Positions 49,903 through 62,600 of a DNA stretch of 64,000 nucleotides are shown here, one piece after another. The notes under the pieces are model-generated. The model was not told the DNA's origin. It did no database searches and saw only the letters and a list, made by a program, of their open reading frames with translations. The stretch is from Lanius collurio (lineage: Eukaryota; Chordata; Aves; Passeriformes; Laniidae), in assembly GCA_020086605.1 (NCBI GenBank), contig JACBWW010000017.1, forward strand, positions 14,889,128 through 14,953,127. Direction: 5' to 3'. Every line of letters starts with the position of its first letter. Position 1 is the stretch's first letter. A program made the position numbers and the translations under genes.

Positions 49903-52900
49903 ATTTTTTACAATGCAAGCTCATTACTTTGCCAACAAGAAAACATCTATATGATAAATGGTCCATATGTAAAAGCTCATGAATTTATTAGGTCTTTTGC
50001 TTTTGGAGATTAACTGTTTTCCTAAGACTGTTTTACATTTCATTTTGTGTACTGTGTCTGTGTTAACTCAGTTACAGTCTAATCCAGTTGTGGGTAGTCT
50101 GAAATATTCACCTATAGTAGTTTGCATATATTTATGTAATCAATAGTTCTCCCAGTTGCTTATTGAAGTATAAAGACCTAGATTGAAGTCCAAGAAAGGT
50201 TATGAATATCTAGGATGGGGTTTAGATCATATGAAGGTCATGTAGATCCCTCAACCCAAGAGTAAACTCTTCAAATCACCTGTCTAATGCCACAGACACC
50301 CAAATAATTTCCATTGACACTTGGAGGGAGGAAAAGGAGGTTGCTGTTCACAGTACTCTCACTGCACAGTTTTAGTCTACGCACTCCTACAGTTGCCCCT
50401 GCCATTTTTACAGGATTGGGCAGTTCAATGCCCCTTATAAACAAGGTGGATTTTCATCTCATAAAGCATGACCAGAGCATTCTTCTCACTTAAAGGAAAA
50501 GTTTTTTTACAGAAGGCAATGGGACAGCAAATTTTGCCTTGTGTAGGGGTTAAGCCAGTGGTGCTGCAACTTTTTATAGAGTGCCTTAGATTAGTGTAAT
50601 GTCTCACAAAGCTCCTGGTGAGCTGGGTTTGAATTTCATTGCAGAATTCAAGTTTCTGACTGTCAAGAGAGGCAATGCATTTTGCATCATCAGTAACAAA
50701 CTAAGATGTCCAAGTGGTTGTTGCAGTGGGCATTTGAGCCAAACTCCTCTCCTGCGTGAGTGCCCATAGGATAGAGCTAAAGACACTCATGGATTTTGAC
50801 TGAAAAAAAACCCAAGCACAGTATGAAGTCTCCGGCATTATCACAAGTCGAATAGCAAAGTTCTTCCACTTGTGTCCTGAAAAAAGGGGCAATTCTTTTG
50901 CTGCTTTAAATTAACTGTTTGGAGACATAAACTGGAGGAAGTTCTACGTGTGGTGATTTAGGCCAAATTTGCCTTTTTTTGCAGGCATCTTAAACTGCCT
51001 CATAATTAAACTCACAGTTGTTTTGGGGATTTCTGTGGCTTCAAAGCCCATAAGCATGAGAAAACTGTGTTGCTGGCTGCACCTGGTGGTTCTAAGCCAA
51101 TTCACTTAAATTCATAACATGTTTTGTAGTTCTTTCAAGAATGTTGTCCTTAAAATGCTCATTTGCTGTGTTAGTATCAAGTTCAACCTACACAATGGCT
51201 AAAGATTAGTTACATTACCAACTTTTGTAACACTCTACTAAACAAACTGTTACAAGTAGTACCAAAACAAAGGTACATCTGATTTAAAATATTAATTTCA
51301 AGCAGTCTTGATAGTTGCAAATTAAGATGTGTGGAAAAATGGAGAATGATTTGGCTCAATGCCTCAGTATTTGAAGTTTCCCCAATCTGGTAAAACTGAA
51401 AGACAATTTTAGAAGCTCTTTTAGTGTCTAAAAGGGAAGGCAGTGTACAAAGCAACAAATTTTGAGTCACATGGAAATAAAAGAATAAAAAGTCACTATT
51501 GTTGTCTGACTTGTGTCAAACAGTACTTGATACAGTTGTGGCTGACGTGAAAAAAGCTGTTTAGATCTAGATTGGAAGAAAATTCAGTGCAGCAGGTGGT
51601 ATTTTGGTTATAAGAGGAGAACTTTAAATTTGGCAAGTTATTCTGTGTGGTTCTGGAAGGTTAGCTCTGTAAAAACCTACTACTTTTATAAAGCCAGGAA
51701 GACATTAAAATCCTTCTGTATCTGGCTTTCCCCTGTGAGAAAAAAAATGTGATTACAACTCAAATTAGTCTCAAAGATTCAAGAAATTTGTCATTGCTTT
51801 GCTTCATAGTAACCTCAGCTACTCACAGGCTGTCTCCACATTATTTTTTTCATAATTCCACAGATCTTGGCATTTTTTTCATGACGTAAGTAGATGAGGA
51901 GCATGCAGGAAGATAACAACTGAGTGAGCAGAAGATTGCTACTGGGACAGCAAATTTCCTATAGTTAATGCTGAGAAACCATGACATCTTTAGTAAATAC
52001 TTAGAGAACTTCTACTCGGGAAGTTGCTGAAAGTAATAAAAAATAAAAAATGTTACCAGACCCTCCAGTGTTCAGTAGCCCCATAACATGTCATCCTTCT
52101 TTGCAAGAAGTTCATATGCATTTGGAAAGCCAAGTGACATAGGTTTTCTTCCTCTACAAATCCCACATCATTAGAACCCAAGAAGTTTGTACTTCTGTGA
52201 TTATCTGCTGCAATCCCAATCAAAATATTATCCTAGAGAAGGAAGGCAGGTTGTTGCCCACAGAAGATTCCCAGGAGACAGCAAATGGTGAAGGCTTCAG
52301 TTGGCCCTGTGGAGCTGGGGGTGCTGCTGCAGGGCTCAGCTGAACTGGCGAGCCAGTGGCTGCTGCTGTGAGAACAGGGAATTGCTCTTCATCTTTTGGA
52401 AAAGGGCTCTATTTCTCTGTTTAGCACCAGTAGGATCAGTGTACCTGACTTTAGAGGGTTTTTCCTCTAGGTCTGTCACAATTCTGTGCTTTTTTCATGT
52501 CTGCCTTCCCTGCAGGGTGAAAAGTACCGTCTCATTCATGTGATAGCAGAATTTGCTTTTGCCTGTGCATCTGAGAGTTTTTTAAGCTGATTCTGAATAT
52601 TTTTTTTCTGTATATCTCTGAAGGATCAATTGTCCCATCTGAAAGAGGTGGCAGGTGTCCAGGGTAATAAGAGTTTTAACATCTGGATGGTCATGGTGAG
52701 AAATGTTTTTACTGCTAGGTGTGCTGTTAAGTATCAACTAGTCTTTGTGATCTGGACTAATTGTTAGCAGTACAGGAGGAAACCAGCTCTGTCTGGCTTT
52801 CATCACATAAAATCATCCCACTAATCCCACTTGCTTTCGATAGAATCTTTTTATAGCTGAAGAGCTATTGAAACTGAGTTCAGAAGGGAGTTCTCAGAAG

Positions 52901-55900
52901 CAAATTGTTCCTGTGGTTTCTTTCGTAGGTCCCATAGTAAGATAGTTTGATTTCTACTCCAGCAATTTGATTGCTTGCATCCAGGGTTTTTTTGTCCTCT
53001 TTATCTGTCTAAGGAAATCTGTTTCACTGTGCATGATATTACCTGACTTTATTTGTGGCTTCTGTTATCCCTGGTGGGCTACAACATTTAAAGTTGATTC
53101 CTATAAAATAATGCAGTGTGTCTGTTCAGCAGTACAAATACTTGTAGGAATATGAGATCTTCTGTCTTCTGTTTTAAATCAATTTCACAGTCTTGATCCT
53201 TATTATTTAAGGTGTGCCCAGACCCAGGATTTCTTAAGGGGGTTGGCTAATACCCTGGTGAAAGCTGTTGTCAATAACAGCAGGCTTTTAGCACACCCTC
53301 TCACAGTCAGGATAAAACTCATAATTTAATATACATGAAAACTGTAATTTTAAAGAATTATGCAGGAACAAATAGCAATAATAACTACAAGAGAGTATCT
53401 TACAACTGCTTCATACTTCAAATAAGTTTTTCCAAGTATGTTATCTGTTAACTAATGAAAAAGTAATAATACCATATAAGCAAGCTGTGATAAGTAATTA
53501 GTAGAGAAAGCAGTGGAGGTTATGTTGCATAACTTACTGAATTTTTTATGAATCAGTTAGGACCTAGCTAGTAAACTATTCTCCCCTGGAGAGGAAATTT
53601 AAATTGATATTAAGAATGTCAAAAAGCATAGAGCAACAGGCAGCAGAAGAGTCTGCAGATTTGAGTGGCAAGAATGATGATTAAACTCAAACAGATCAAA
53701 TTGAAATACACTTTCAGATGTTCCATAGGCTGGATTCCTAATAATCCTCAGCAGTTTAATACCGACATGTTAACAATTCTTGCCCTGTGTCAGCATCTGG
53801 AATGACAATGACAGTTGAGGCTGATGGATACGTAAATCTGAAGCCTAAATAAGTGATATCTGAACTCTCAGTGAAAAGAGCTGGAGAAAACATGAACTGT
53901 ACATAGCACCTGGAGAAGGACTTGCAAATATCTGTATGAAGAAGAAAGCTGACAAAAAATAATAATAGACAAATAATCTTTCCCTGTAACCTGTGAATGA
54001 TGATTGTAAAGCTGTGGGAAGCTTGATGAGTTGTCAAACTTACGTCAACTGAAGGTGCTTGTTCAATGTTTGAAATAGTAAATTTTCAGTATCTAAACCA
54101 TACACACAGTTGTTATTTCCAGCTTACCTGGTGAATGTTTAAATTGAAAGTCCATCAAAATATGAACAGATAGCATAAAGCCTTCAAAAGATAGTCTTGG
54201 AAATATAGATGTGATGAATGGAGGAACTTATTACAAAAGTTACATCTGAGTTCACCAAGCTATAATGACTGAAGTTGGCCAACATAAGATAACCTATGGA
54301 AAGACTGCTACACCTGAATTTTTTGCATGTAAGGGGAAATACAAAATGCAGTCAGGATCTGGGAATAAGCTAAAATCCTTCACTATTCAAATGGAGAAGG
54401 ATGGTTTAGATTCTAGTCCAATTAGATGTATTATGCAGCAAAATTTGTATCTGTTGCAGAGTACTTACACTAACCTGGTTTGGGAACACCTGTCTTGTAA
54501 AGGAAACTGAAATCCAGCTGATTTGCACCACTTCCAAAGCAAAGCTTGTGTTGCACTTGTAGTCTCAGCTTGAAAGATAAAATGATAATTGCTGACCTCT
54601 GAAAATGTCAGAGGTTTAACCAAGAGAAAACTGAACTCAGTTGGCACTGAGAAAGGGACTCATGGTACCTGTCTTTGCTGGCAATTTATTCTGCTCTGTT
54701 TTATTCAGAGAATCTCTTCTGCTCTCTTTTTCTTGCCTTTGTATTCTTATGTGCAGGCTGTAAATCTCTGAAAGACTTACTTTAAAGATAGCAAAATGGA
54801 TTAGAGACAGTTTTCTGGAGTACACAAAGATAGGGCCTTGTCATATTTATAATTAATCCACTGTGTCATTGCAGGAAGCTCTAAAAGCTGCTGGTTTGCA
54901 TGGCAAATTCTTCTTCCTCTTTTGAAAACAATCTATTGTAATCCATTTTATGTAACATAATTTTGATTTAAGAGATGCACAGCCGGACACCACTAAGGAT
55001 CCATTCTGTTCAGCAGTCCAGAATGGTTTCTGTTCCACTCAGCCTTTTAAATCATTGGTACACAAAGACACTCTGCTGAAGATGGAACACAAACATTTTA
55101 AATTTTATTATTTTAGAACATAATTTCTTTAAGGAAGGCAATTTCTGTTAATGGATCATGTGTTTCAAGGAGGATCCATTCTCTTGTTTCAAAATTGGGA
55201 TCACGCAGATCCCAGAACTGTTGGTGCCACTTAAAATTATCATGTTACAGTATTCTGAGATTTTTCTTCAAACAATTAAAACTTTATCATATTACAGCAG
55301 TAGAAACTGGAGTTTTCTGTGCCAGATGTCTACCTCTGGATAAAGGTTTTGGTTAATTAGGATTGGGATTTCATTGTTCACAGAGTTTTCATTTGAACTT
55401 AATCATCCCAGAAAATGAGGCTTAATTTGTAGGGAAAATAGACCACTTTGCCTTGTTAAGTCTTGCTGTCATTTCCTTAAGGAGATCCTGCACCAGCCTA
55501 TTTTTACAGCAAACTGCTGCAATTTCATGGGCAGAAAGGTGGGTGGGAGGAACCAAACCGACCAGACTAGAAGCAGATGGTACCAAGGTATTTTAACTAT
55601 TGAGGTACTCATGAATCGTGTCATAGAACAAAAATCCTGAATCTTAATATTTAATTCTTCAAACAGCAAATGGCTTTACAACCCTCTGGCAGGTTTGCTC
55701 TCTAGTGCTGCTCTGAGTAGAGAATAATTGTTATTGTTAACATTAAGTTGCTAAAACAGCAGAAGTCTGTGGCTGTGGCTCAGGAGGCCTAAATGACTCC
55801 TGTTATGGGTAAATCCCACATAGAGGAATTCCTGACTTAGTAAGTGATTTTTTTTTTTTTTTTTGCTCTGGGCAGCATACTACCACACCCCTTTCACTAA

Positions 55901-56182
55901 ATGGATATTAACATCTGAGGTCCCAGGTTCAGAGAGCAGGGAACACAGGGAACTCATCCCATGTGGTATCACATTTGATTCAGTGTGTTGCCTGTTCACA
56001 TTTTGAGTGTGGTGGTTGGAGACTACTTGATTTCAATTTCTAGCTTTTTTACAAAGTTCTTATGTTCAAAAAAAAAAAAAGAAATTTATATTTAGTATTC
56101 ATAAAACATTTTCAGTAATTAAAAGGATTATATAATTCTTTGAATACTACATTTTAAGATGCCTTTTTTGTGGTACTTTAAT

Positions 56183-56500
56183 TTGGGGCTGTAGGCCACT
56201 GCCTAAAAGGAACTAGAAGAGAGCTGGAGAAGGACTTTCTACAAGTGCCTGTAGTTATAGGATAAGGGGCAATGGCTTTAAACTGACAGTAAGTAGGTTT
56301 AAATGAGATATTAGGAAGAAATATTTTACTGTGAGGGTGGTGGGGCAGGAGAAGGTTGCCTAGAGAAATCATGGATGCCTGATCCCTGGAAGTGTTCAAG
56401 GCCTGGTTGATCCAGTGGATGGTGTCTCCATGCTAGGAGGGTTGGAACCAGATGATCCTTAAAGTCCCTTTCAAGACAAGCCATTCTATAATTCTGTGGT
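56183..56500 (+). mobile_element. CR1 3'-end fragment
   Basis: Typical CR1 tail motifs occur in order: GAGCTGGAGAAGGACTTT, ATAGGATAAGGGGCAATGGC, TTTAAACTGACAG, GAAGAAATATTTTACTGTGA, GGGTGGTGGGGCA, GAGAAATCATGGATGCC, TCCCTGGAAGTGTTCAAGGC, TTGGAACCAGATGATCCTTA and the terminal CCATTCTATAATTCTGTGG. About the last 320 bp are present. It lies in DNAJC1 sense orientation, 0.8 kb before exon D. Confidence 0.92.
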
Positions 56501-57293
56501 CTTTTTATGTAACAAGGCTGCTAAGTAATTAAAAAATCTTAAATTTTAAGTGAAGCCTGTCTACTAGTGAGGTCTAGAAATTTGGGATGAGGAAGCCCCT
56601 TTTTCTAGGTGAGGAGAAAGCCTGCTTGTTTGCTTACAAACAGAACAAATTTTGAAACAATCACTTTGTACTTCAAAAAAACCCCAAAAATGCTAAATCT
56701 AGTGTTATTTTTCTCCCAGGACAGAGACTTCAGTATACATAGAGAGGTTGAATCAAGCAGCTTTCTATCCTTTGGACTATCAGTAATAACTTTTTTGCTG
56801 CAGTACCAGGACTTAGAAGGTGTCTTTGCTGATGTTTGGCAGTCAAACTGTTACATTTCATTTGGGGACCGAATACCTGTCCACTCATGTGCTTCATCAT
56901 CCACATGGGTTATTTTGTTCAGGTCAGAGAAACTAACATATAGAAGATAACTGATTTGTTTCTATTTTTGGGTCAGAAAATTAGGGTTTAACAAGGAAAG
57001 AAAATAAAATCTGAGTATCAACTGTGGTGTATTATGGTGATAGTAATAGAAATGTGTAGCATCACTTATATTATTTTAATAAGCCATGGAATGGCTCAGA
57101 AAGAACAAAATCCAGAAGGTTACTTTAAGCCAGTTTGGGCTCCACATGTGAGCAAAGGCAGCCAAAGAACAACAGCCTCACCATAATTAATGTGACTTCA
57201 ATGTAGATGTTTTGTGGTAAGCTAATAATGAATTCTTCAATAGTACCAATGATAATTTTTTAATAGTCCTTTATATTTGTTGTTTTCATGCAG

Positions 57294-57342
57294 GTTACTC
57301 TGAAAGCCAAACAGGTGAAGGATTCTGTTACATATACACCAG
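57294..57342 (+). CDS. DNAJC1: DNAJC1 exon D, end of SANT1
   Basis: A 49-base exon encoding VTLKAKQVKDSVTYTP plus the first base of a glycine codon. It supplies the third helix of SANT1 and the start of the inter-SANT linker (human VTTKAKQLKDSVTCSPG from memory). The acceptor is TTTTCATGCAG ending at 57293 and the donor is GTGTGT from 57343. Entry phase is 0 and exit phase is 1, so skipping this exon would break the frame into exon E. The identification rests on frame continuity with exons C and E as well as on sequence similarity. Confidence 0.95.
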
Positions 57343-57782
57343 GTGTGTGCTTATGAAAATCACTGGGTTTGGGCAATAGCTGTGCCTTTCAGAGTCTGCT
57401 CTGCAGAGAGATTTTTGGAACCTTGACTTACTTTGAAAAAAGAGAAGAACTGGGTGTTCTGAGGAAACATTTTCCTTGAGCTATATCTTCCCAGAATTTC
57501 TTATTCCATTTATTGTGGGGTTTGTTCATTTGCTCAGGCTACTCTGTTTATATCAGTGTGGGAATTTAGCAGCACTTCCTATAGATCAGATAAGCTCCTA
57601 ATTGGCAAAGTTTTAACACCATGAATAGCTTGCTTTCTCAATTTTTTATTTCTTAAGCTGTCAGTCCAGAAGAGCTTTTTGTCCACTCAGCTGTTCCTAG
57701 AACCTTTAATCTGTGAGCAGTTCCCTGGTTGCTTGTGGGATGCTTTACTTTTTCAGAAGTGTAACAGCAGTGCTTCTAACAG
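57343..57782 (+). other. DNAJC1 intron between exons D and E (440 bp)
   Basis: A short GT...AG intron (GTGTGT donor, TTCTAACAG acceptor). No repeat is seen. An open frame runs from about 57713 into exon E, but it begins at a GTG inside the intron and carries no family similarity before the acceptor. Confidence 0.92.
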
Positions 57783-58261
57783 GTGTTATTAGGCTCTCTG
57801 AGCTTAAATCGCTGGCCCACAATTCTAAAAATTTCAAAGTCAACATGAATCTGCCAGATCACATAATCACCCAGCGAGAAAGGGAGGAGGAAGTGGAGGA
57901 GGAGGGGAACTACAATCTTATACCAGAGCAGATGGATGTCCAGACAGATCCAAAGGAGACCAGTGCAAGTGAAACTAGACACCGCAGACGAAAAATTGTC
58001 AAAGCACCTGAAATGGCTCTGCTGGCAACAAAAGAGGCACCAGAAGAGAAGGGCAGAGGGAGACGTCAGAAAGATTTTGATAACACTGAGCAAGAGGAAG
58101 AGAGCGATGATGAGAGCAGAAGAAGGGAGAAAAGCCGTGCACCAGAAGAACTGTGGACTCAAAATCAACAGAAACTTCTTGAAATGGCCTTGCAGCAGTA
58201 TCCAAAGGGAACATCGGATCGCTGGGATAAAATAGCAAAATGTGTTCCTGGAAGAAGCAAG
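57783..58261 (+). CDS. DNAJC1: DNAJC1 exon E, charged linker and most of SANT2
   Basis: The largest exon here completes a glycine codon and adds 159 codons. It begins VIRLSELKS, then has a variable low-complexity linker with an acidic run ([12 protein letters not shown]), a basic cluster (RHRRRK), a second basic cluster (RGRRQKDFD) and an acidic serine-rich stretch ([17 protein letters not shown]) that looks suited to casein-kinase-2 phosphorylation. The last 38 codons start SANT2 at [20 protein letters not shown], followed by the second tryptophan in [16 protein letters not shown]. In human DNAJC1, SANT2 is reported to bind the serpin alpha-1-antichymotrypsin and ITIH4. The acceptor is TTCTAACAG ending at 57782 and the donor is GTATGG from 58262; entry phase 1, exit phase 0. 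The linker matches the human protein only loosely, whereas the SANT2 part is nearly the same. Confidence 0.96.
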
Positions 58262-59413
58262 GTATGGCTTGTTTTGACTGAACTATAGTATAAATTGAGG
58301 GGAAACATACTTGCTACCAATTTATGATTATCTTAAGAATGAGGGTCCAGACAGAAAGGTGAAGCGTTTACTTGACCTCTCAGTCTAAAGTCAGGTGACC
58401 TAAAGAGCATTACTGTCATGTTTGTTGTTTTATTTAAAACACTCATTCATTTCAGTTTGTTTGATCTAATAGAGAAAATGTTGAAATAACTCCTGTTTCA
58501 TTTAAAATACCTACCTCTCCTCTGCCTTTCAGATCTTCAATTGCAGAACAAATTAGATTTTAAAACAAATTTTGAATCAAAGTTAGTAACCAAATGTTGG
58601 TGAGCTGCTTTGCTTACACTTTCATAATGCCTTTCTCAACCCATCTCAATGAACAAACAAAATAAGTAATCCATCTGCAAGTGTTAAATGCTCAATAATC
58701 TGTCTAATGTTCTTTTTGTAAGTATAATCTTTTTAAAACAGCATTTATTGTGATTGATATAGATAGTCTGTGCTAGATCTCTTAATAGTTGTGATAGCTT
58801 AGTTTGCTTGTTTCAGCCACTATAGCTGCAGAAAAGTGCTGTAGTATTTGTGCCAAACACAGTGTGAAGGAGCAGGAAAGTGCAGTGGGGAAGGATTTGG
58901 GTGTTTCTCTGGCTCTGAAGCTGTTGTGCAGCCTCTGGTGTCAGCAAGTGCTGCAACAGTGACCTTAAAGGCTTGGCTTAACCTGCCTGCAGTGGGGCTC
59001 ACACCAGAGTAACTGTTTTAAATAGATATTGCAATACAGCTGTTCAATAATTGCTCCTGCAGTCATTGTCAAGAAGTTTCTTGGGTGTGTGTACTCTTCA
59101 AACAGATACATGAGCCACTAAGAAATGTAAATTGCAAGTTCATTTTTCTAATCCCCTCTTCCCTACATGTAGATTTCCCTTCTCAAATTCGTTGTGCAAC
59201 TTTAAAACAAGAAATCAACCAACCAAGAAAACAAACAAACAAACAAACACACTCAAAAAAAACCCCAAAACCAACCAAAAAAACAACTGCTCCAAAAAAA
59301 CCCCTACACAACCCCCAGAACCCAGCTCTTCTTCTTGAAAAAGTTAGTATGTATAGAGTTAAAGCAACACTAAAATTTCAGCCTTTGAATAACACTTTTG
59401 TGTTTCCTTTCAG
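58262..59413 (+). other. DNAJC1 intron between exons E and F (1.15 kb), with A/C-rich simple repeat
   Basis: The donor is GTATGG and the acceptor is TTCCTTTCAG ending at 59413. A CAAA simple repeat at 59228-59249 sits in a wider A/C-rich tract (about 59211-59310), about 100-200 bases upstream of the last acceptor. Open frames through this tract are lysine/proline/threonine low-complexity and are not coding. Confidence 0.92.
59228..59249. repeat. (CAAA)n simple repeat
   Basis: About five consecutive CAAA units, continuing into an irregular A/C-rich tract. Confidence 0.9.
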
Positions 59414-59482
59414 GAGGAGTGCATAGCAAGATACAAGTTACTTGTTGAACTAGTACAAAAGAAAAAAATGGCTAAAAGCTGA
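59414..59482 (+). CDS. DNAJC1: DNAJC1 exon F, end of SANT2 and stop codon
   Basis: The final coding exon encodes 22 residues, EECIARYKLLVELVQKKKMA then KS, and a TGA stop at 59480-59482. It supplies helix 3 of SANT2 (CIARYKLLVELV) and the lysine-rich C-terminus seen in vertebrate DNAJC1, whose human copy ends QKKKQAKS. The acceptor is CCTTTCAG ending at 59413, in phase 0. All six exons joined give 975 bases, that is 324 codons plus stop, which agrees with the corresponding human region (roughly residue 240 to the end of a 554-residue protein, from memory). Confidence 0.97.
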   Translation, partial: EECIARYKLLVELVQKKKMAKS

Positions 59483-59640
59483 ATGTTGTGAGCAAGAAGA
59501 GATGTAGCTCGTCTTTGTCAAAATGGGGTTTTAACTCTCATGTGCAGGAAACTGCATTTTTGTACCTCAGTATTTCTATACGTCATGTGCCTTAGCAAAA
59601 CAAAATATTAATAAATCTTACACTATCTTACCTGGTTTGT
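59483..59640 (+). other. DNAJC1: DNAJC1 3' UTR and polyadenylation region
   Basis: The 3' UTR is short. A canonical AATAAA lies at 59610-59615, followed by a GT-rich stretch (GGTTTGTGTGTTG from about 59634) expected of a downstream cleavage element. Cleavage would therefore fall near 59630. The exact site is inferred. Confidence 0.85.
59610..59615 (+). terminator. AATAAA polyadenylation signal of DNAJC1
   Basis: A perfect hexamer 128 bases after the stop codon, with a GT-rich element 20-35 bases downstream. Confidence 0.88.
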
Positions 59641-62600
59641 GTGTTGAAAAATGAAAGTGTGTTTATATTGAAGAGCTGCTTATGCAGATGTGTGATAATA
59701 ATGTCTAAAAGTGAACAGACCTGCAGGAAAACTCCCTCTGATAATCACATACTGAATCTGGTAGGTTTGCAACCCCATAATGGATATACAGTGTACAAAT
59801 AACTTAGATTTGTTTTGAAAGAGATACTTGACCTGAAATTGTTAAGCACAAGAGTAATGAAACTCTGCACTCAAAATATATTTTTCTTTCTTGCACCTCT
59901 AAATCCAAGACCATATGCTTATAAACACCTTATTCTTATAAACAACTAGTCATATTTTGAAGAAAGTACTATTTCTAGTACTAACTTCCATATATATTTA
60001 TATGCACCTGCAGTATAATACCTTCTTTTGCAACCCTGCAGTGATACATAGTGATAATTGATAGCATTGTTAATTCAGTAAAGTTGAAATGGGTAAAAAC
60101 ACTAAAGGCCTTCATTTTTTAATTTGAAATTAAGAGATACAAGGTTCTTCAGGACCACTTTTTAAGTACAGAATGGCTAACATTCTTGGGCTAAGAGTTC
60201 TCATATTTGAGGGGTGGTTGTATACCCTGGATTCAATTTGAAGAATAGGTAATAAGGGTTATATTATTCCCTCTTTGTAATTTTGTTTTGTATAACTTTT
60301 CCAGAATTATGAAAAGCTTAAAATGCTGGAATAAAGGGTACCCAATGGGCTGACAGCAATAAATCACAGTAGTGATCAGAGACTTTTACAAGAAACATTA
60401 AGGACTCTTTTAAAGCATTATTTACCATTCAAATTGTGATTTGTACTAGGATTTTAAAAATTTTTTGAGCTTTAATTCAAAATCAAAATGAAGAAAACTC
60501 AGAGGTTCACGTATCTGAACTCAAAATTGAAACTTGGTGGCTGAAAGTCTCCGTTAATTTCCTGCCATTTCCACTGCTGATTTCCCCAGTAAGTACCGAT
60601 TGTGCTCTTCCTATCAGGTCAGCATTTCACAACATTCCCATAAAACTTTAAGGGCTAAGTATTTAGGGAATATAACAGTGTTCCATATGTGTTCCTCTTC
60701 CAACTGGAGCTTTGTTGGGGTTTTTTTGTCTCATTGAAAAAAAAAAAATCTTAGTTGGTAGAAATAATGATATTATGGAAACAAAGCCAGATACAAAATA
60801 ATGCATCTAAATTTTTTTCACAGAGAACTTCACAGCTTAACTGCACTGGAAGTGAAACATATTTAGAAGCTGTACTGTGATGTGGGTGTTAATCAATGGA
60901 ACTGGAATTCTGTGCTACTATGAAGGAAGAATCTTAGTGAGATCAAGTGAGGTATTTTCAAGAAGTATCAGGAAATCTTAACTTTCAAAAGTTTTCAGTC
61001 ATCCAGAACACTCAATGAGAGATGACTAGCTATAAAGCAAGGTAATCGAAATGGCTGTAAAGAAAAAGCTGCAGTTTGCTTTCTTTCAAAATGGTGAAGG
61101 GAATTAGTGGAAATAAATGGGTGGAGCTGGGGTTGAAGAACATCAGCAAATGGAGATGTACTGTTCATGAACAAAATAGACTGGTAATGGGAATATTTCT
61201 GCAGTTTCAAAAAAAGAAAGCAAGTAATGGGAGAGTTTAGCCTGTGAGGAGAAGAGAGCCATCTTTCCTTTCCAGTCTGGATTTATAAGACTTTACTTGG
61301 GATGATGATGGTGTGCCTGGTTCAGTGTATCACACTTGGAGATGCAGACATTCCAGAAGAGAGCAGAGAGAATGATCCAGTGTTTGCAATGCCTGATTTG
61401 CTAGGAAGAAATTGTTGGTATTTGCTCTAGACTAGAGAGAGAAAAAAATCTTCCAGGTATGTAAAAGGGAGTTTCGCAGTTGCATGATCTCTGTTTCCCT
61501 GATGTGATCCATATGGAAATGTTACAAATCTGCTGTGGCTGTGAAGGATAACAATGGGATCAGTTTGTCATGAGAAATAGCTTAGTTAGGTGTCAGGGCA
61601 GAAAAATCCAGTGGCAAATGTAACAAAGACTTGGGAGGACTCTTGACACCTTAAGTGCTGGAGATCTGAACTTAATGTGAGCACCTGCTCAAGACTGGCC
61701 ACATCCCCATGGGGTGTGTGGCAATCAGAAGTCACACACTGGCTCCCAACACCTTCCACTCCCCTCCACCACAGTCCTTCTGGATGGGGGCCAAAGGAAG
61801 AAGGACAAGCACCGCTGACTGGTAAGAATTTTTGATCGTTTGTAAGACCATTCACACCAGGAAACTTGAAACAATGCTGCTGACAAATCCAGTTTAACTG
61901 AAGGAATATATTTAAGGATGGGCAAAGGTTGTACCTGCCATTCTGTCACACTTGTCAGGTTGAACACCTGAGTGCTGGATGTGCTGCTTATGCCTGGATG
62001 GAAGAGAATTGATGAATTGCATCCTTACTGCTTCTAGACTGAACCTTCCTGAAAGCAGAGGCAAGCTGGCTGTGTAAGAGAAATGCATTGGCCTCCTGCA
62101 CAGTGGCACTGCACCGGGAACTGGGGACAGGCCCAACTGGCTCAGCACCAAGAACTGGGAAGGTTTTCCATAGCACTGGTGGGTCATGTGCAACTGAAGG
62201 TCATGGACAGGGAATGGCAGTGCCCTGCACCAGTGGATCTGATCTCTGCACCCAGATGCTCAGATCCCCATCCAGGGGCCATCTCATTGAGCAAGGTAGT
62301 GAAGGCTTCATCCAGAGCACCTCCAGTCCTACTTCAGTTCACCAAGGGCCAAAGGAATTGGCACAGCCTTAGCCTTAGCTTTAGAGTTTGGCAGTGTGGA
62401 GGAAGGAGGCCTGGTAAGAGTGAGATTTTCAGAGTCAGGGCCCTCTCCTGGAATTGCCAGGAGTGTTGTGGATGATGACACAGCCCTATTAGCAGTGGCT
62501 TTAGTCTGTGGTGACTGAGGTCAGACATGATGCTCACTGGAGAAGTGGAAGACTGTACCCAGGCTTTGTTTTCTCATGGATCTGTTACCCAACACCAGAG

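Larger units (their letters stand above)
44671..57293 (+). other. DNAJC1 intron between exons C and D (12.6 kb)
   Basis: The donor is GTGAGT and the acceptor is TTTTCATGCAG ending at 57293. It contains an old CR1-like piece at 47.7-48.1 kb, a CAGCTG inverted repeat at 48.4 kb, a 23 bp tandem duplication at 49857-49902, a poly-T run near 55846-55864, and a CR1 3' end at 56.2-56.5 kb. No other exon is recognisable. Confidence 0.87.

Noticed and set aside
57713..57782. Open frame continuing upstream of exon E that could suggest a longer exon
   Set aside because: It starts at GTG within the short intron, has no similarity to DNAJC1, and a good acceptor with the correct phase lies at 57782.
57776..58168. 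130-codon minus-strand frame opposite exon E
   Set aside because: It is the antisense shadow of the glutamate/lysine-rich DNAJC1 coding sequence.
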